From assembly GCA_019914945.1 (NCBI GenBank), contig CM034107.1:4216001-4280000 (forward strand): DNA of 64,000 nt, read 5' to 3'. Origin of the DNA: Typha latifolia. Taxonomy: Eukaryota > Streptophyta > Magnoliopsida > Poales > Typhaceae. The notes beneath the pieces were generated by a model. That model made no database searches, was not told the DNA's origin, and worked only from the letters and a program-made list of their open reading frames with translations. A program made the position numbers and the translations under genes. Positions 1 to 11,500 of this stretch are shown here, one piece after another; position 1 is the stretch's first letter, and each line of letters starts with the position of its first letter.

Positions 1-289
1 CCTAACAATGTAATATCGTTTTTAAAGTATTTTGAGTGTGCATTGTTTTATAGATATATTATTGTGACACTATATGTATTGTATAATTTTGATAATTTTG
101 TATATATATATACATAATTCACGACCCCAAGGCTAGATACAATCCACCCCGGTTATAGAGTCACTTAGACCTCGGAGCATATAAAATAATGAGCTGGACA
201 GCTATGCCCACCATTTTATAAAGCAAGCCACACAAGGGTCATCCATCTCACCAAGTTGCTACTGCACTAAGTAGATGTGATCATCGAAC
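1..289. other. AT-rich intergenic DNA, no gene seen
   Basis: Short AT-rich stretch with a run of alternating TA around 101-113. No open frame or RNA gene is recognisable. Confidence 0.5.
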
Positions 290-800
290 TGGTCGGGTCG
301 CGTTTCGATCAGACTTTTTGGGCCAACTGGACTTAAATATTTGCTCACGACCCAACCCACCAATCACTTGGGCCGGGCTAGAATATTCTAGCCCGTTACT
401 ACCCACTAGCCCATTAGATATTGAGTTTGGATTAGATATAACGGCTCTAACACAATGGGTTAAATATAAAAAAATATTATATTTTATTAGGCCGAGTTTA
501 ATGGGCTTATATAAAAATATTTTAGTTATCTTTCATAGAAACATACTTATATGTTGATATATAGTTTACTAAATACTCAATGTGGGCTAAAAAATTATAG
601 GAATATACATGCATTATGGGTTGGTTTATAGATGAAAGTAGTGGATCGGGCTTTCGAGCCGGGTCGGGCGGGCAGAGGCTTAGCCCATGCCGCCTACTAC
701 CATCTCGGGCTCGAGTCGGGCAGGGCCCAAATTGGGTTTGGGCCGAGCTTAGCCTGGTTAAAATCGGGTGGGTTCGACCCGGGATTGGACGAGTTGGGCC
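290..800. mobile_element. Degenerate hAT-like non-autonomous repeat (GGGTCGGG/GGGCT-rich)
   Basis: The segment is built from self-similar words such as GGTCGGGTCG, GGGCCGGGC, TAGCCC and GGGCTCGAG, which occur in both orientations at its two ends around an AT-rich centre. Repetitive word use of this kind is known from the ends of many plant hAT-type non-autonomous elements. The local GC of 616-800 is far above the flanks. Ends and target-site duplication could not be fixed. The short open frames inside it (616-853) follow from the GC-rich repeats and are not taken as genes. Confidence 0.45.
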
Positions 801-3535
801 TAATGATCATGTCTAGCACTAAGCTATGCTATGTCGCTAAATCAGACTTCTAAGATAAAATATCATTAAGCCAATGGTTCAAGCAGCCACTTTGCTGAAC
901 TGATCTTCCAAACCACTACACTACTAAGCTACCGAGCCCAAACTAAACTACTTAGCCAAGCTAAGCTATTAAATCCGCTTGCAAATAAATAACAATTTTG
1001 ATGAAAATTGGGTCAGATCGGATCACATCAATGGGAGATTGGGCTCAATGGATTGAGTCTAGTTATCTTATATGCATATTTGCTTTAATTAGAGTCTTAT
1101 TATGTTAGAATTTATTAGTTAACTAATTCAACTATGCGCAGTTTTGGAAAAATATTCAAAGGATATTCCACAAATGACCAAATATTATGAAACTACTTAG
1201 AGAAGATCGAAGACATCCTGATCTACAACTTTAGTATTCAAGGTCTCTCCAGATTCAGACTTTATCTATGACAAAATAAAGAATCAATCCAAGAAAAATA
1301 AGAAAGGCTAATTTAACTAAGTCATATTTATCTCTAGGTTGTTTATCTCTTACGTAAGCACTTAAGGCAAGTCTAGTTAAATCATGTAAGTCATTAGTTA
1401 TGTAATTCTCTAAGGCAAGTCGTCTTTATTTTTCTAAAAGATAAATCTGGTTCTTATTGTGGGGTGGTACCTGTAGCTATCTTATGTGCTATAGATAGTA
1501 TACATGTACGTGCCTAAGGTTTGGGTGGATCATTGTCTTCACCATAAAGAGAAAAGTGATTGTCAAACCAACTTGATGTCTTGGATCACATCTTTGAATC
1601 AAAAAATAGACCTATGCTCTTCTTCTTTTTTTATATCATTATTTAGATTAAAAAAAAGAGGGCAAATCAAGCATTCAATAGTATTTACATAAAATAATTC
1701 CGGGATCAAATATAAGAACATTTGAATTATGCATTGCTATATAGAATGAGGACAGAACAACACTGAAATTTAATTATTTGGATCAAACATTAACCTTTTT
1801 TATTTACCTCAACTATCATCTATAATAATTCACCCATGATTAGGGTTCTCTTTGTTTAATCTAATCCTCAAACACCTAGTTGCCAAAAGTTACTTGGTGT
1901 GGGCTCCATCACCAGCCAGTTCCTTGTTAAGCATGAGCTGCTCTTTTAGATTGTGATGGCTACTAGAGATATCAAATGCCCATTAAAATTGGGACCACTA
2001 CTTTCTTGCTTGGGTTGACTTGGTGATTGGAACCCTATTTAGTTCATAAGGATTTGTGTTCTTTTTTCTTTTTTTTTCTCTCTATTCCTTTTCCTTTTCT
2101 TAAGCCATTAAATCTCAATTTTACAAAGAAATTTTCTACTCAAGATTTATGTGTTAGATAGCCGGTTGACTTAAAAACTAAAATTAGCTTTTAATATTCT
2201 ACTAACTCTAACATTATATTAGATAACTAGTTGATCTACATATAATTTTATCGTTAGTAAATTCACACACAAACATATAAATTTATAGCATATATATACT
2301 TCTTTTGATCTTATAGTAAATAAAGATGGTTAGTCTCTCCTCTCTCTTATCCAATTTAAGATTAAACCATTCCAGTAAGGCTAATCCCTAATAGGAGGGA
2401 CTTAATTTATCCAAAAGTGGTTGACTAGGGTCACTCAAGACAAATAATGATGATAGGAAGTGGTCATTAATAAGCTTTTAAGCCTCTTTAATTACTTGTC
2501 TTAATCATTAAATTATCTTCCAATATCTCGTGAAACCTCCTGAACCCTACCTACAAATTGATATATCTTCCTCATTTATAATAGAATTAATTGTAGCTCT
2601 CTAAGAATGTAAGGTTGAATAGGAAATTTTATTCTTAATTGATATAAAATAATCTTAATTTTTTATTCCGTCAATTGTAAAAGTTATCGAGGCATTAATA
2701 AATAGATAAATATAGAACATGAATAATTATAATAGTAAATAGAACATAGTGCATTTTAAATTAAAAAAAATTAATAGTTTGTTTATATCCATATCCTATT
2801 CCTCTCTGAGTCTCTCTAGGATTGTCAAATTAGCATCCCACAGCTTGGTACCTCATATTAATTAGGTTGAAGATTTGTGGTGATGTAGTTTCACTTGATT
2901 GGGCAGGAGATAATAAATGAATTGATGTGATGTTTGCCAATTTGATCATATTGACAACAAAACAAAAATTAGCAGATGCAAACATTACCCAATTAAATCA
3001 CTCTCATTAATTAGTTGTCTTCCTCAAGACCTACACATTTGAGGGCCTTTTGGTTTAAGCAGTGTCCATAGTGTTAAAAATATAAGTAATTTAATCTAAT
3101 ATAAATCATATTTATAAAGAAACCCATAGGTTCTCTCTCTCTCTCTCAACTATATATAAATTTTTTAATAAAAATAACAACAATATACAACTAACTAGAT
3201 ATTATTATGTTTAAAATTCTAAAATACAACAGCCACAAATATATACATTATATTTATACACAAATATCTCTGGACATAGGAAACTAAACGGTTTGATTAG
3301 TGTAATACTTTGTGACTATAGTTTTTATTTATAAGAAAATGTGTAGTATTATCTCAAAACGGCAATAATGAAATATTATATGTTTAGATATCTAACGCAT
3401 CCCTATACAGTAAGGGGTCTAAATTAGAGAAAATTATATTCAGCCAAATCGAAGTAAAATCTTATTCCCTACCTAGGTCGGCTAATCAATTTGCAGGATA
3501 ATTAATCTTCCTATAATAATGGGTAACATAGGCTT
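801..3535. other. Gene-free AT-rich intergenic region
   Basis: About 2.7 kb of AT-rich DNA with no convincing coding exon on either strand. A short CT microsatellite lies near 3131-3147. No LTR pair, tRNA or structured RNA was recognised. Confidence 0.5.
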
Positions 3536-3539
3536 TAGT

Positions 3540-4075
3540 GAAATAAGATAATAGATGAAAAATATTTTAAAAAATGTGCTTGGGGCGCCATGGTATACGA
3601 GACCGATGGCAAAGAATGTTGATGAGCCCTTTCAAGTTAGACTCTAAAATAGTCTAATTCAAGTGAGAATTCTGAGCTTTGTGAAGAGTTAACTTAAGAG
3701 CTTGCTTCCGCAATATCAACGGTCAAAGCAAAGATGAGCGTAACCTTAGCAAATAGAGAGCAGGTAGTATAAGTTCGAGCTATATACCCTACCCCAGCCT
3801 TGGCATATTATTGAGAAAAGGAGCCATCAGTGTTGATTTTGACGATCATCCTTGGCCCAGCTATGCTCCAAAAAGAGGTATTCAGTATGTCATCTATAAA
3901 TGCCTTCCACTTGACGTTAGGACTAGGCTTGGAGGGAGCTTTGGCTTCCAATTACTCCAAAAAATTTAAAGGCTGGAGCCATCATTTTGTCAAAGATTTG
4001 ATTGAGAGTCATTCTTTTTGTTGGAAGACGAGCTTTTTTCGATTCTTTCATAGTTGTCATATTTCTTGATTGAAC
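3540..4075 (-). pseudogene. RNase H-domain relic of a non-LTR retroelement
   Basis: Read on the minus strand, the piece near 3950-3780 gives a tract reading KPSPNVKWKAF, then, after a spacer, KINTDGSF, then AGVGYIAR and an AE-A-S tract. This is the order of the plant RNase H-like domain (RVT_3 type) found at the 3' end of LINE polyproteins: the NTDGSF segment carries the first catalytic aspartate, and the alanine-glutamate stretch carries the second acidic residue. The frame is broken by stops and at least one frameshift near 3690-3700, so it is dead. The plus-strand open frame at 3830-4069 is its shadow. No reverse transcriptase domain remains next to it. Confidence 0.6.
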
Positions 4076-4329
4076 ATATAGCTTATTAAGATTGTGACCT
4101 CCTTGTTGGTGTTAAGGGACTTTTTTGCCTCAAGTCTCTTGAAAGTAAAAAATTAATGTCTAATTGTTCTTCCAAGGTTACGCATAGCTCGTTAGCCTTA
4201 TATTAGAAAAATAAAGGTAACTAAGAAATTTATTCTCATGTTACACACAAAGCAAGTATCATGATAGTCAAATTAAAATTATGCAACCTAACATTTGTTG
4301 GGAGCCGATTTCAAACAATTTTCTAAATG

Positions 4330-4795
4330 AATGTTTTAGGGTTAAATATATTTTATACCATTGTATTTATGCCAAAAAAAATTTTACCCCTTGTACTAAA
4401 AAAGTCTTACACTAATTCATATATTATGATTAAAGTGAAATCATTCACTTTCCCATCTAATTTAACTGAAAATATATAAATTACCAAAATACCTTTAACT
4501 CACCTTACTTCAACTTCTCTTATTCTCTACACCATTCTCTCTCCATCATATTCCTTCTCTCCGTTTAGAGGGAGGAAGGAGGAAGTAGAAAGGAGGAAGG
4601 TGGTGAGAAGAAAGGAGACCGGAGAGAGGTGAGAAAGAAGAAGAATTTTTCTTCTTTATTGTCATTATTTGGGGGTAAGGAAGAAGACGAAGGTATTTTG
4701 GTCCATAAAATATAAAAAAAATTAAAGAAATAACTAATTTTGAAAATGAGGTAAAGTGATTTTTTGGTATAAATACAAGGGGGTTAACCTAATAT
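4330..4795. mobile_element. MITE with imperfect terminal inverted repeats
   Basis: The left end (about 4338-4385) reads GGGTTAA, a spacer, then TTGTATTTATGCCAAAAAA. The right end (about 4752-4790), reverse complemented, reads GGTTAACCCCCTTGTATTTATACCAAAAAA. The pairing is imperfect, with about 13 extra bases in the left arm. The centre is pyrimidine-rich and then purine-rich (4500-4660), and the motif GGTATTTTGG lies near the right arm. The same plan and the same GGTATTTTGG motif are seen at 24,333-24,900, so I take both as one MITE family. No coding capacity. Confidence 0.55.
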
Positions 4796-5136
4796 TTTAA
4801 TTTTAGGAACAAGCGGCAACCTCTTAAGTATTGGTCATCCATCCTTGGCAATTATATTATGAGTCATAGAATTCACTAGAAAGTGACTAATTGAAGATAT
4901 CGTGGGTTTATTCACAGGACTGAGATTTCAAATTTAAAAGTTCTCAAGTCTCAACAGAGAAAGTAGGAATAAGAATGACATATATTGCTACTTAGAATTT
5001 GATCAAAATAGAACATACCTCTTTTGGTTGTTCTAAATATGATTTGAATGAACTAAGAAACCTTTTTATAATGCATATAAGAAGTATGTTTGATAAAGAA
5101 AATCATACAAACAAAGGGAGTAAATGAAAATCCAAG

Positions 5137-5707
5137 TAGGGTTGTCAAAATAGTCAAGCTGGCTCGAACTCGGCTCAATAAGACTCAATTAAGCTCGGTT
5201 GAAAATGAGTTGAACTAAGCTTGGTCTTCAAAATAGGCTTGATCATGAGCCAGCTCGATCAAATAAGCTTGATAAAGCTCGAAATAATAATAATAATAAT
5301 TATATATATATATAGTATGAGTAATATTTTTTATACTATACTAATAGGTCTCGCATATTCTAAGATTTACTTCAGTGGATTGTTATGTGCTCTGATCTTA
5401 TATAGTTTAGTTCAAAATTTTGATTATATTAGTTTATAATTTTTAACTAGGCCTTTATTTTAATCTTAATTTAAGCCTAAGTCAATCTTAATTTAATTCA
5501 AGCTTGATTAGGCTCGAAATTTGGCTTAAAGTGATAAAAGCTTGAAATTGTTTATTGATCGGCTTTGTTTAGGCTTGAGCTTGAAATTGACACAAATTGA
5601 ATTGATTTCAATTCAAGCTTAATTAGAATATATGCTCGAAATAAATTTTAATAATTCAAGCTTGATCAAAACCCGACTCAATCAAGTTAAGCTCAACTAC
5701 ACCGCTG
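5137..5707. mobile_element. hAT-like non-autonomous repeat (GAGCTCGAA/AAGCTTGA-rich)
   Basis: The left end begins TAGGGTTGTCAAAATAG and runs into repeated GGCTCGAACTCGGCTCAA-type words. The right end near 5650-5707 contains AAGCTTGATCAAAACCCGACTC and the reverse-complement words. The inside is AT-rich and includes a TAA/TA microsatellite at about 5284-5312. This self-similar composition and the AGGGTTG start are typical of short hAT-type elements in plant genomes. A related copy with words in the same style is at 54,430-54,895. Confidence 0.5.
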
Positions 5708-6870
5708 TATACAAGGATCATGTATCACATTAGTAGAATGGATGCTCGGTTGTAATAACAATTATAGAGTTAACCATGTGTCAAAAACTAACATGCTTGT
5801 TAGACTTAGCCCAAATAGGCCACTATAGATTCCATTTACTATACTTATATTTTATGAGATTGACACCTAATTTATCAAACTCATTAAGCAAGTCCATGGC
5901 TTTAAGGCCAACCAAATTGATTTTGGAATTCTTAAGATTTCTAATCCCCAACCCTTCCTTCATCCCTTCACAAGAGTATTAGACATGTATCCCAATTAAT
6001 ACGATCAAACTAGATGGAGTCATGTATTTTTCCCAAAAAAAATAGAATCGACTCCAGTAATAACGAGGATATCGTCAACAAACTAAGATAACAGCCCTAA
6101 CATTTTCATCAAACCCTATAATTAGAGTATGGTTTGTTTGATTTGATTTCTTTTTTATTTACAATCAACAAAAAAAAGAATCGAGAATTAGTGCAGGTTA
6201 GCTCATCCATGTCGGTCTAGGATGAATATATATTGACACATCGATCATGCATATCTCATAGACTCAATTTTAAGAACACGAACTTCTTGTATCCAATTCC
6301 AAGTACGATTAAAATAGTCGAATGAGTATGATTGATGTACTAGCATGCATCAAACCCACAAGAAATGGCTCGAGTCAAATCTATACAGCTCTAAATTTGT
6401 CCCGTCTGAATCCGATCAAACTGGATAGCTATGTCACATTCATTTAAAGTTTGAAGATAATATGAGAAAGTGATTTTCTTTGCATACTTACATCAAATCC
6501 ACATGAATTAGAAGTGATCTAGTCCTATAAATAAGTTTGGAACTCGTTTACGATTACAATATTTGATGAGCATAGCTAGAATAGTGAGAAAAAAAAACCT
6601 CCTAGAAGAGGGGATCAGATTGCAAATAACTCAAAAGACTGTGTGTTAAATCACTTAAAGATAAGACGTTATTTGAAAATTTCCTTCCTTAAATCCTCAG
6701 TTCCATTGATTAATGAAAATTATAGGGGTTAAATTAAAAATAACCAAAAGGTTGTATGTAAAAACGCAATAAGAAAACATCAGGGTGGGAAATGAGAAAA
6801 GTTCTTTTTCTTTTTAATTTCCTCCTGGAGAAAAAAATGGAGAATAAGAAAAAAAAAAAAAAAAAGAATC
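5708..6870. other. Intergenic region and upstream promoter of the serine/proline-rich protein gene
   Basis: AT-rich, without coding exons. The last 80 bases contain an A-rich run at about 6849-6865 and then a GAGAGCGAGAGC repeat (6890-6907) just where the 5' UTR is expected to begin. A transcription start could not be set from sequence alone. Confidence 0.4.
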
Positions 6871-6879
6871 CAGAGTAGC

Positions 6880-7297
6880 TTGTGACAGTGAGAGCGAGAG
6901 CGAGAGCTTTTCTTTCGCTACAGTGGAGAATAGAGTGCGGAATAAATAACCCTCGAAAAAGGTAGGTTGGCTCCTTCTACTCCAATCTTTTCTAGCACCA
7001 TTCTTTAATCTCTTCCTTCATCTTGAAGCCCTCGATCCACCGAATTCTTACGCAATTAGGGTTCCCCAACTCGATCTGTTGGTCTCTCCCTCTCAATGCA
7101 TCTCGATCTGTAGCCCGATCCTTCACATGGGATCCGAGTAACGCGACGGTATTCCATGGTAGTTCGGACGGAAGCTCTGCGAACTTAGCAGGAGAGGAAT
7201 TGGGTTGAAGGGGTTTGAAGTCGTATGGAGGGAATGCGTTAAAGCTGCTATCTTGGTGGGATTTTTGGAAGAAATTGGATGCTTTGAAGCGCTCTCA
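6880..7297 (+). other. Probable 5' UTR exon of the serine/proline-rich protein gene
   Basis: GC content rises here compared with the flanks. A donor of the form CTCA|GTGAGTAAA at 7297/7298 opens an intron that can close at the acceptor TTACAG|ATTGAG before 8428. The second exon then carries the start codon at 8582. The leader contains a very short upstream frame starting at ATG 7097 (five codons), and exon 2 contains further upstream ATGs between 8476 and 8540, which could dampen translation. The 5' boundary of the exon is a guess. Confidence 0.45.
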
Positions 7298-8581
7298 GTG
7301 AGTAAATTTTGTTTTGTTTTTATTTTCCTTTGTTTATGTTGTTACTTTTTTTCCTTCATTTCTCTTTTTGGTAATTTTGAGTATATTTTTGGTCATTGAT
7401 GATGACTCAAGCCTGCAAAATTGCGTTAATTTGTTGTAAATTCCAATTCTTTTTGCTTATATCCTTTTTATATTTTTAGCTGATAGTGCCCGGTTTTTTT
7501 TTCCTTGGGATCTTACGGTTATACGTTTTCTTTGTACTGCTTTGGGAGTACCAAGATCAATGAAATGTTGGGACTTGATTCTATTATGACATTGTAAATC
7601 AATTGTTGTTTATTTTGAACTTGTTTTTATCTGTTAGCTTTTGTTGATCTTGCTGGATTTTTCTTTCATAAGTTGTGAGGTTAACATTCTCTCTGGGTAA
7701 GTTGATATTTTATTTCTAACATATAATTTTTAGACATCCTCTATTTTCTATGATTATTTGATTTACCATTGAGCTCATTGTTAAAGTCTCAACCTGATGA
7801 TCAATTGTCATTCACATTGCATAATTTTCTTGTGAAATTTTAATATTCTTAGTGTCATTGCTAGCTAAGATTGGTTGATTTGAAATATCAATTGAATTTT
7901 AGTTTTTTTTAAATCTTTTTGTGTTTCGCAACTCCGCTGTTCTTAGGATTTGATTAACTTGTTCTGTTGCATAATTCTTTTGAAATGTAAAAATCTACCA
8001 TTCTTTTATGCAGTTCTGCTAAATCATTTAATCTTTTCACAAATTGCATTTCAATTTTTTTTGTTGGACTAATTCAAAAGTGGGCGATAATTTAATTTTA
8101 TTTATTCGAGTTGTTTTTCTTCAGAAACTCTAGATTTTTGTTAAAAGTAAATTCTTTTTAGGAAGTCATCTGCAATCATTTTCTAGCTCATTTTAATTGA
8201 TGAACTTGGATCTTCTTGATCTGGTCTGTAATTTTTCTTGGAATTTAGAACCTCTCGGTAAATCTTGCTAGCTTTTGCATTGTTTCATTTGGTGTGTAGG
8301 ACTTTGGTCTTATACTTAATGTGCACTACCTTGTAGAATTTTTAAATTGCAAAGATGTATATCTTTTCCGTTTGACTGTAAATCTCTTTCCCAGCTTATA
8401 AACTAAAATACTTCTTATGAATTACAGATTGAGTAAGACCGTACAACTGAGTTGGAACACTGCTTCTCTCTTCATGATGAGTACACAGAATGCCTTTTCA
8501 GTTTATGGGCAACATGAGTGTGATCCATGTGGGAATGAAACAATCTTTTCTCTTTGAGAGGTTTTGTTAGAGTGGTGAAAG

Positions 8582-11500
8582 ATGCCACCATCACCAGTCT
8601 TGAGGCGCTCTCCTGGGAGGGAGCATAGAGTGGTAAATAATCATAAAAGGGGTCGCAGTATTGAAAGCAGGTCGCCTTTTCAAGCTACAGATGATGACCT
8701 TGTCCTATTTACTGACATGCAAAACAGGGAGAGGGATAACTTTTTGCTACACACTTCTGATGATTTTGAAGACTCTATTAGTAATTCTCTGTCTTTTCAC
8801 TGTTATTTCTTCTTTCTTCTTTTTTAATCACATTTTACAAATAGTATTGCAATAAATATTTTTAAATTAGATGTCTCTTTTTATTGTGAATTGTCTATCT
8901 TTAGCAAAATTAAGATGCTACCCAGACTTCAAGCTTGGTGCCAACATTAAACCTCAAGGGGAAGGAGGTGATCTTCTAGGTGCAGATGCAGATAAAAATG
9001 ACTATGATTGGTAAGTTGCTTATGGAGACCAAGTATTTATGCCCTCATCTCAACCCAATATAATTAACTGAAGAGAATGTACTTGCACGATCATCTCTTA
9101 GCCCATGCATCATTTTGCTACTGAATGCTAAATATTGAAAGAAATGAAAGCAGCTCAATAATGGTTCATTAATGATTTGTACACTGTGCATTTGCCTAAT
9201 ATCTACGATAACTAGTCTTCAATCAACTGCTATTGTAATTTCTAACAGGCTATTAACTCCACCTGATACTCCTCTTTTCCGTACCTTGGATGACGATGAG
9301 CCTCAATCAGTCGAGTTGCCCTCTAGAGGCAGGCTGCGAAGTCAACCAATTCCAATTATAAGATCATCAATGGTACGTGATCAACTTTCTATTACCAAGT
9401 TATTTTACAAAGGACAAGAATATCACCTCATCAGATAAGCTCTTCTTTGTAGAAATTTCTTCATGATTGACTTATGAAATATGATCGCAGACTGAGACTA
9501 TGCGCAGAAGCAGCAGAAGCAGTGCAAGTCCTCATAGGTTAAGCCCATCACCTCGATCAAGTTGTAGTGCCAATCAAGGCAGAGGAAGGCCATCGTCTTC
9601 AAGCCCATCCCCTATTATTCGGCCAACAACACCTTCACAAAGATCTTCTACTCCAAATAGACCCATCTCGCCTACTCCAAGATCTTCAACTCCGGTGCTG
9701 CGGAGGACAAGCTCTGGTTCAAGTGGGCAGATATCCTCTTCTGGAAGGAAGGGTATATCACCTGCAAATTCAAAAACAACTCGTGGAAATTCAGCCTCCC
9801 CAAAACTACAAGCATGGCAGGCAAATCTCCCTGGTTTCTTATCTGATGCACCTCCAAACCTTCGAACTTCTCTATCAGATCGTCCAACAACACATGTAAG
9901 GGGCTTTTCGCCAGCATCCAAAAATGGAAGAGAGATTTCATCATCAAAAACTGGAAGGCAGTCAATATCACCCAATCCATGCAGAAGTAGAACTTTAACA
10001 CATAGTAATGAGCAAGAGCGATTTAGTTCCTGTAGCAAGGGTTCTTTAGTATCATCAGGTGATGATGATGTGGACTCCATACATTCCACGGCTCGTATCT
10101 CTGTCAGCCCGGGTGGAAGAAATTACAAAGTGACAGGTAAGAGCAGAGATATGTCATGCTCTAAGAGACCATCCAGGACACTGTCTGCAAGTTCTGCCCC
10201 AAAACGATCCTTTGATTCTGGCCTTCGAACTACGGTACGATTCCATGGATAATATGATAATTTTACTGCACAATGAACAGAAATCACTTTTAAATGTAGA
10301 AAGAGTTGTTCTTTACTGTTTTTCTTGGGCTATTTTTATCTCAGGCTTACTTTGCTTCTTATTGTGCAAAACTCAGTTTTAGCTATTTTTGTTCTATTGG
10401 AGTCCAGATCATAATCTCTTTGACCATTAGAAATAAATTAAGGAATTAGCTAGTTTTTTCTATTAGAGTCCAGATATCTCTCTGATTGTATTAAGAGATT
10501 TGAGAAAAAAACTAAGGAATAAGGATGTCTCTCAACATGTGTATGTATTTAAATGTGGCTTTAATTGGTTTGGTCCTCATTGATGGTTAAGTAAAAGTGG
10601 CATCTTGCTTGTTATTTTAGATATTTTATTCCTCTATTTGGTACAGTTTTCTTTAACTATTCCTGGTGAAATGGCCTTCTTTAGTTATTAGGTTAGCTCA
10701 AATCCATGCAATATATTCTTTTTCTTGCTCTCGTCTTGTATTCATCCTTAGGAGGCAACTTCCATTTTCTATCTTAGAATTGGACCATAGGATTTTCTAC
10801 ATATTTTCTGCAATGCTCTTATAGGTCATTTCTGCAATTCTCATTGTTGGCATGACCCTTTGTTCTTTTGTCCATCAAAATGGGGAGTATTGACCAAACT
10901 AGGCGTCATCACAAACTTATTTACTTAAAAGATCCAACTTCCAAACTTATTACTTAAAAGAGTTGTAGACATATCAGCTGCCACCACATGGGCATAGCAG
11001 AAAATAATTTATCAGCATTCTATGTAAGATGTAGAAACCTGATCTTTTCAACGTTTTATCCCAAATATAAAATGCTGTTTTCATCATATGAGAATTATGT
11101 ATAAATATGAGGATTTGTGGGGAAATGAGGAGAGTGAGAAGATTTAATTTGTATTCATCTTATCCAGTTGTGAATCTAATATTTTTCTCTAGTTTATACA
11201 ATTGTAACATAATAAATCTCTCTAGTCTATCCAATTAATGGATAAATATAAATCAAAGAATAATCTTCTCATTCTCTATACATATCCTTTATAGGAGTAA
11301 AATGCCGATGAAATCAATGTTTTATGTTTAGAATAAAACATTGCAAAAGCCATGAATACTTCAATATCATTACTACTTATGTAAAATGTTAATAAATTTA
11401 GTATTTTTCTAGCGGGACAATGGGGTGACAGTTGACTTGTTCAAAACATACCATTTTTTGTATTAAGTTTAGGAGGTGAACTATTTGGGTAAATTATTTT

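Noticed and set aside
9574..10089. Antisense open frame of 171 codons
   Set aside because: It is the complement of the Ser/Pro-rich exon 4; the biased codons leave the opposite strand open. No motif or start context supports it.
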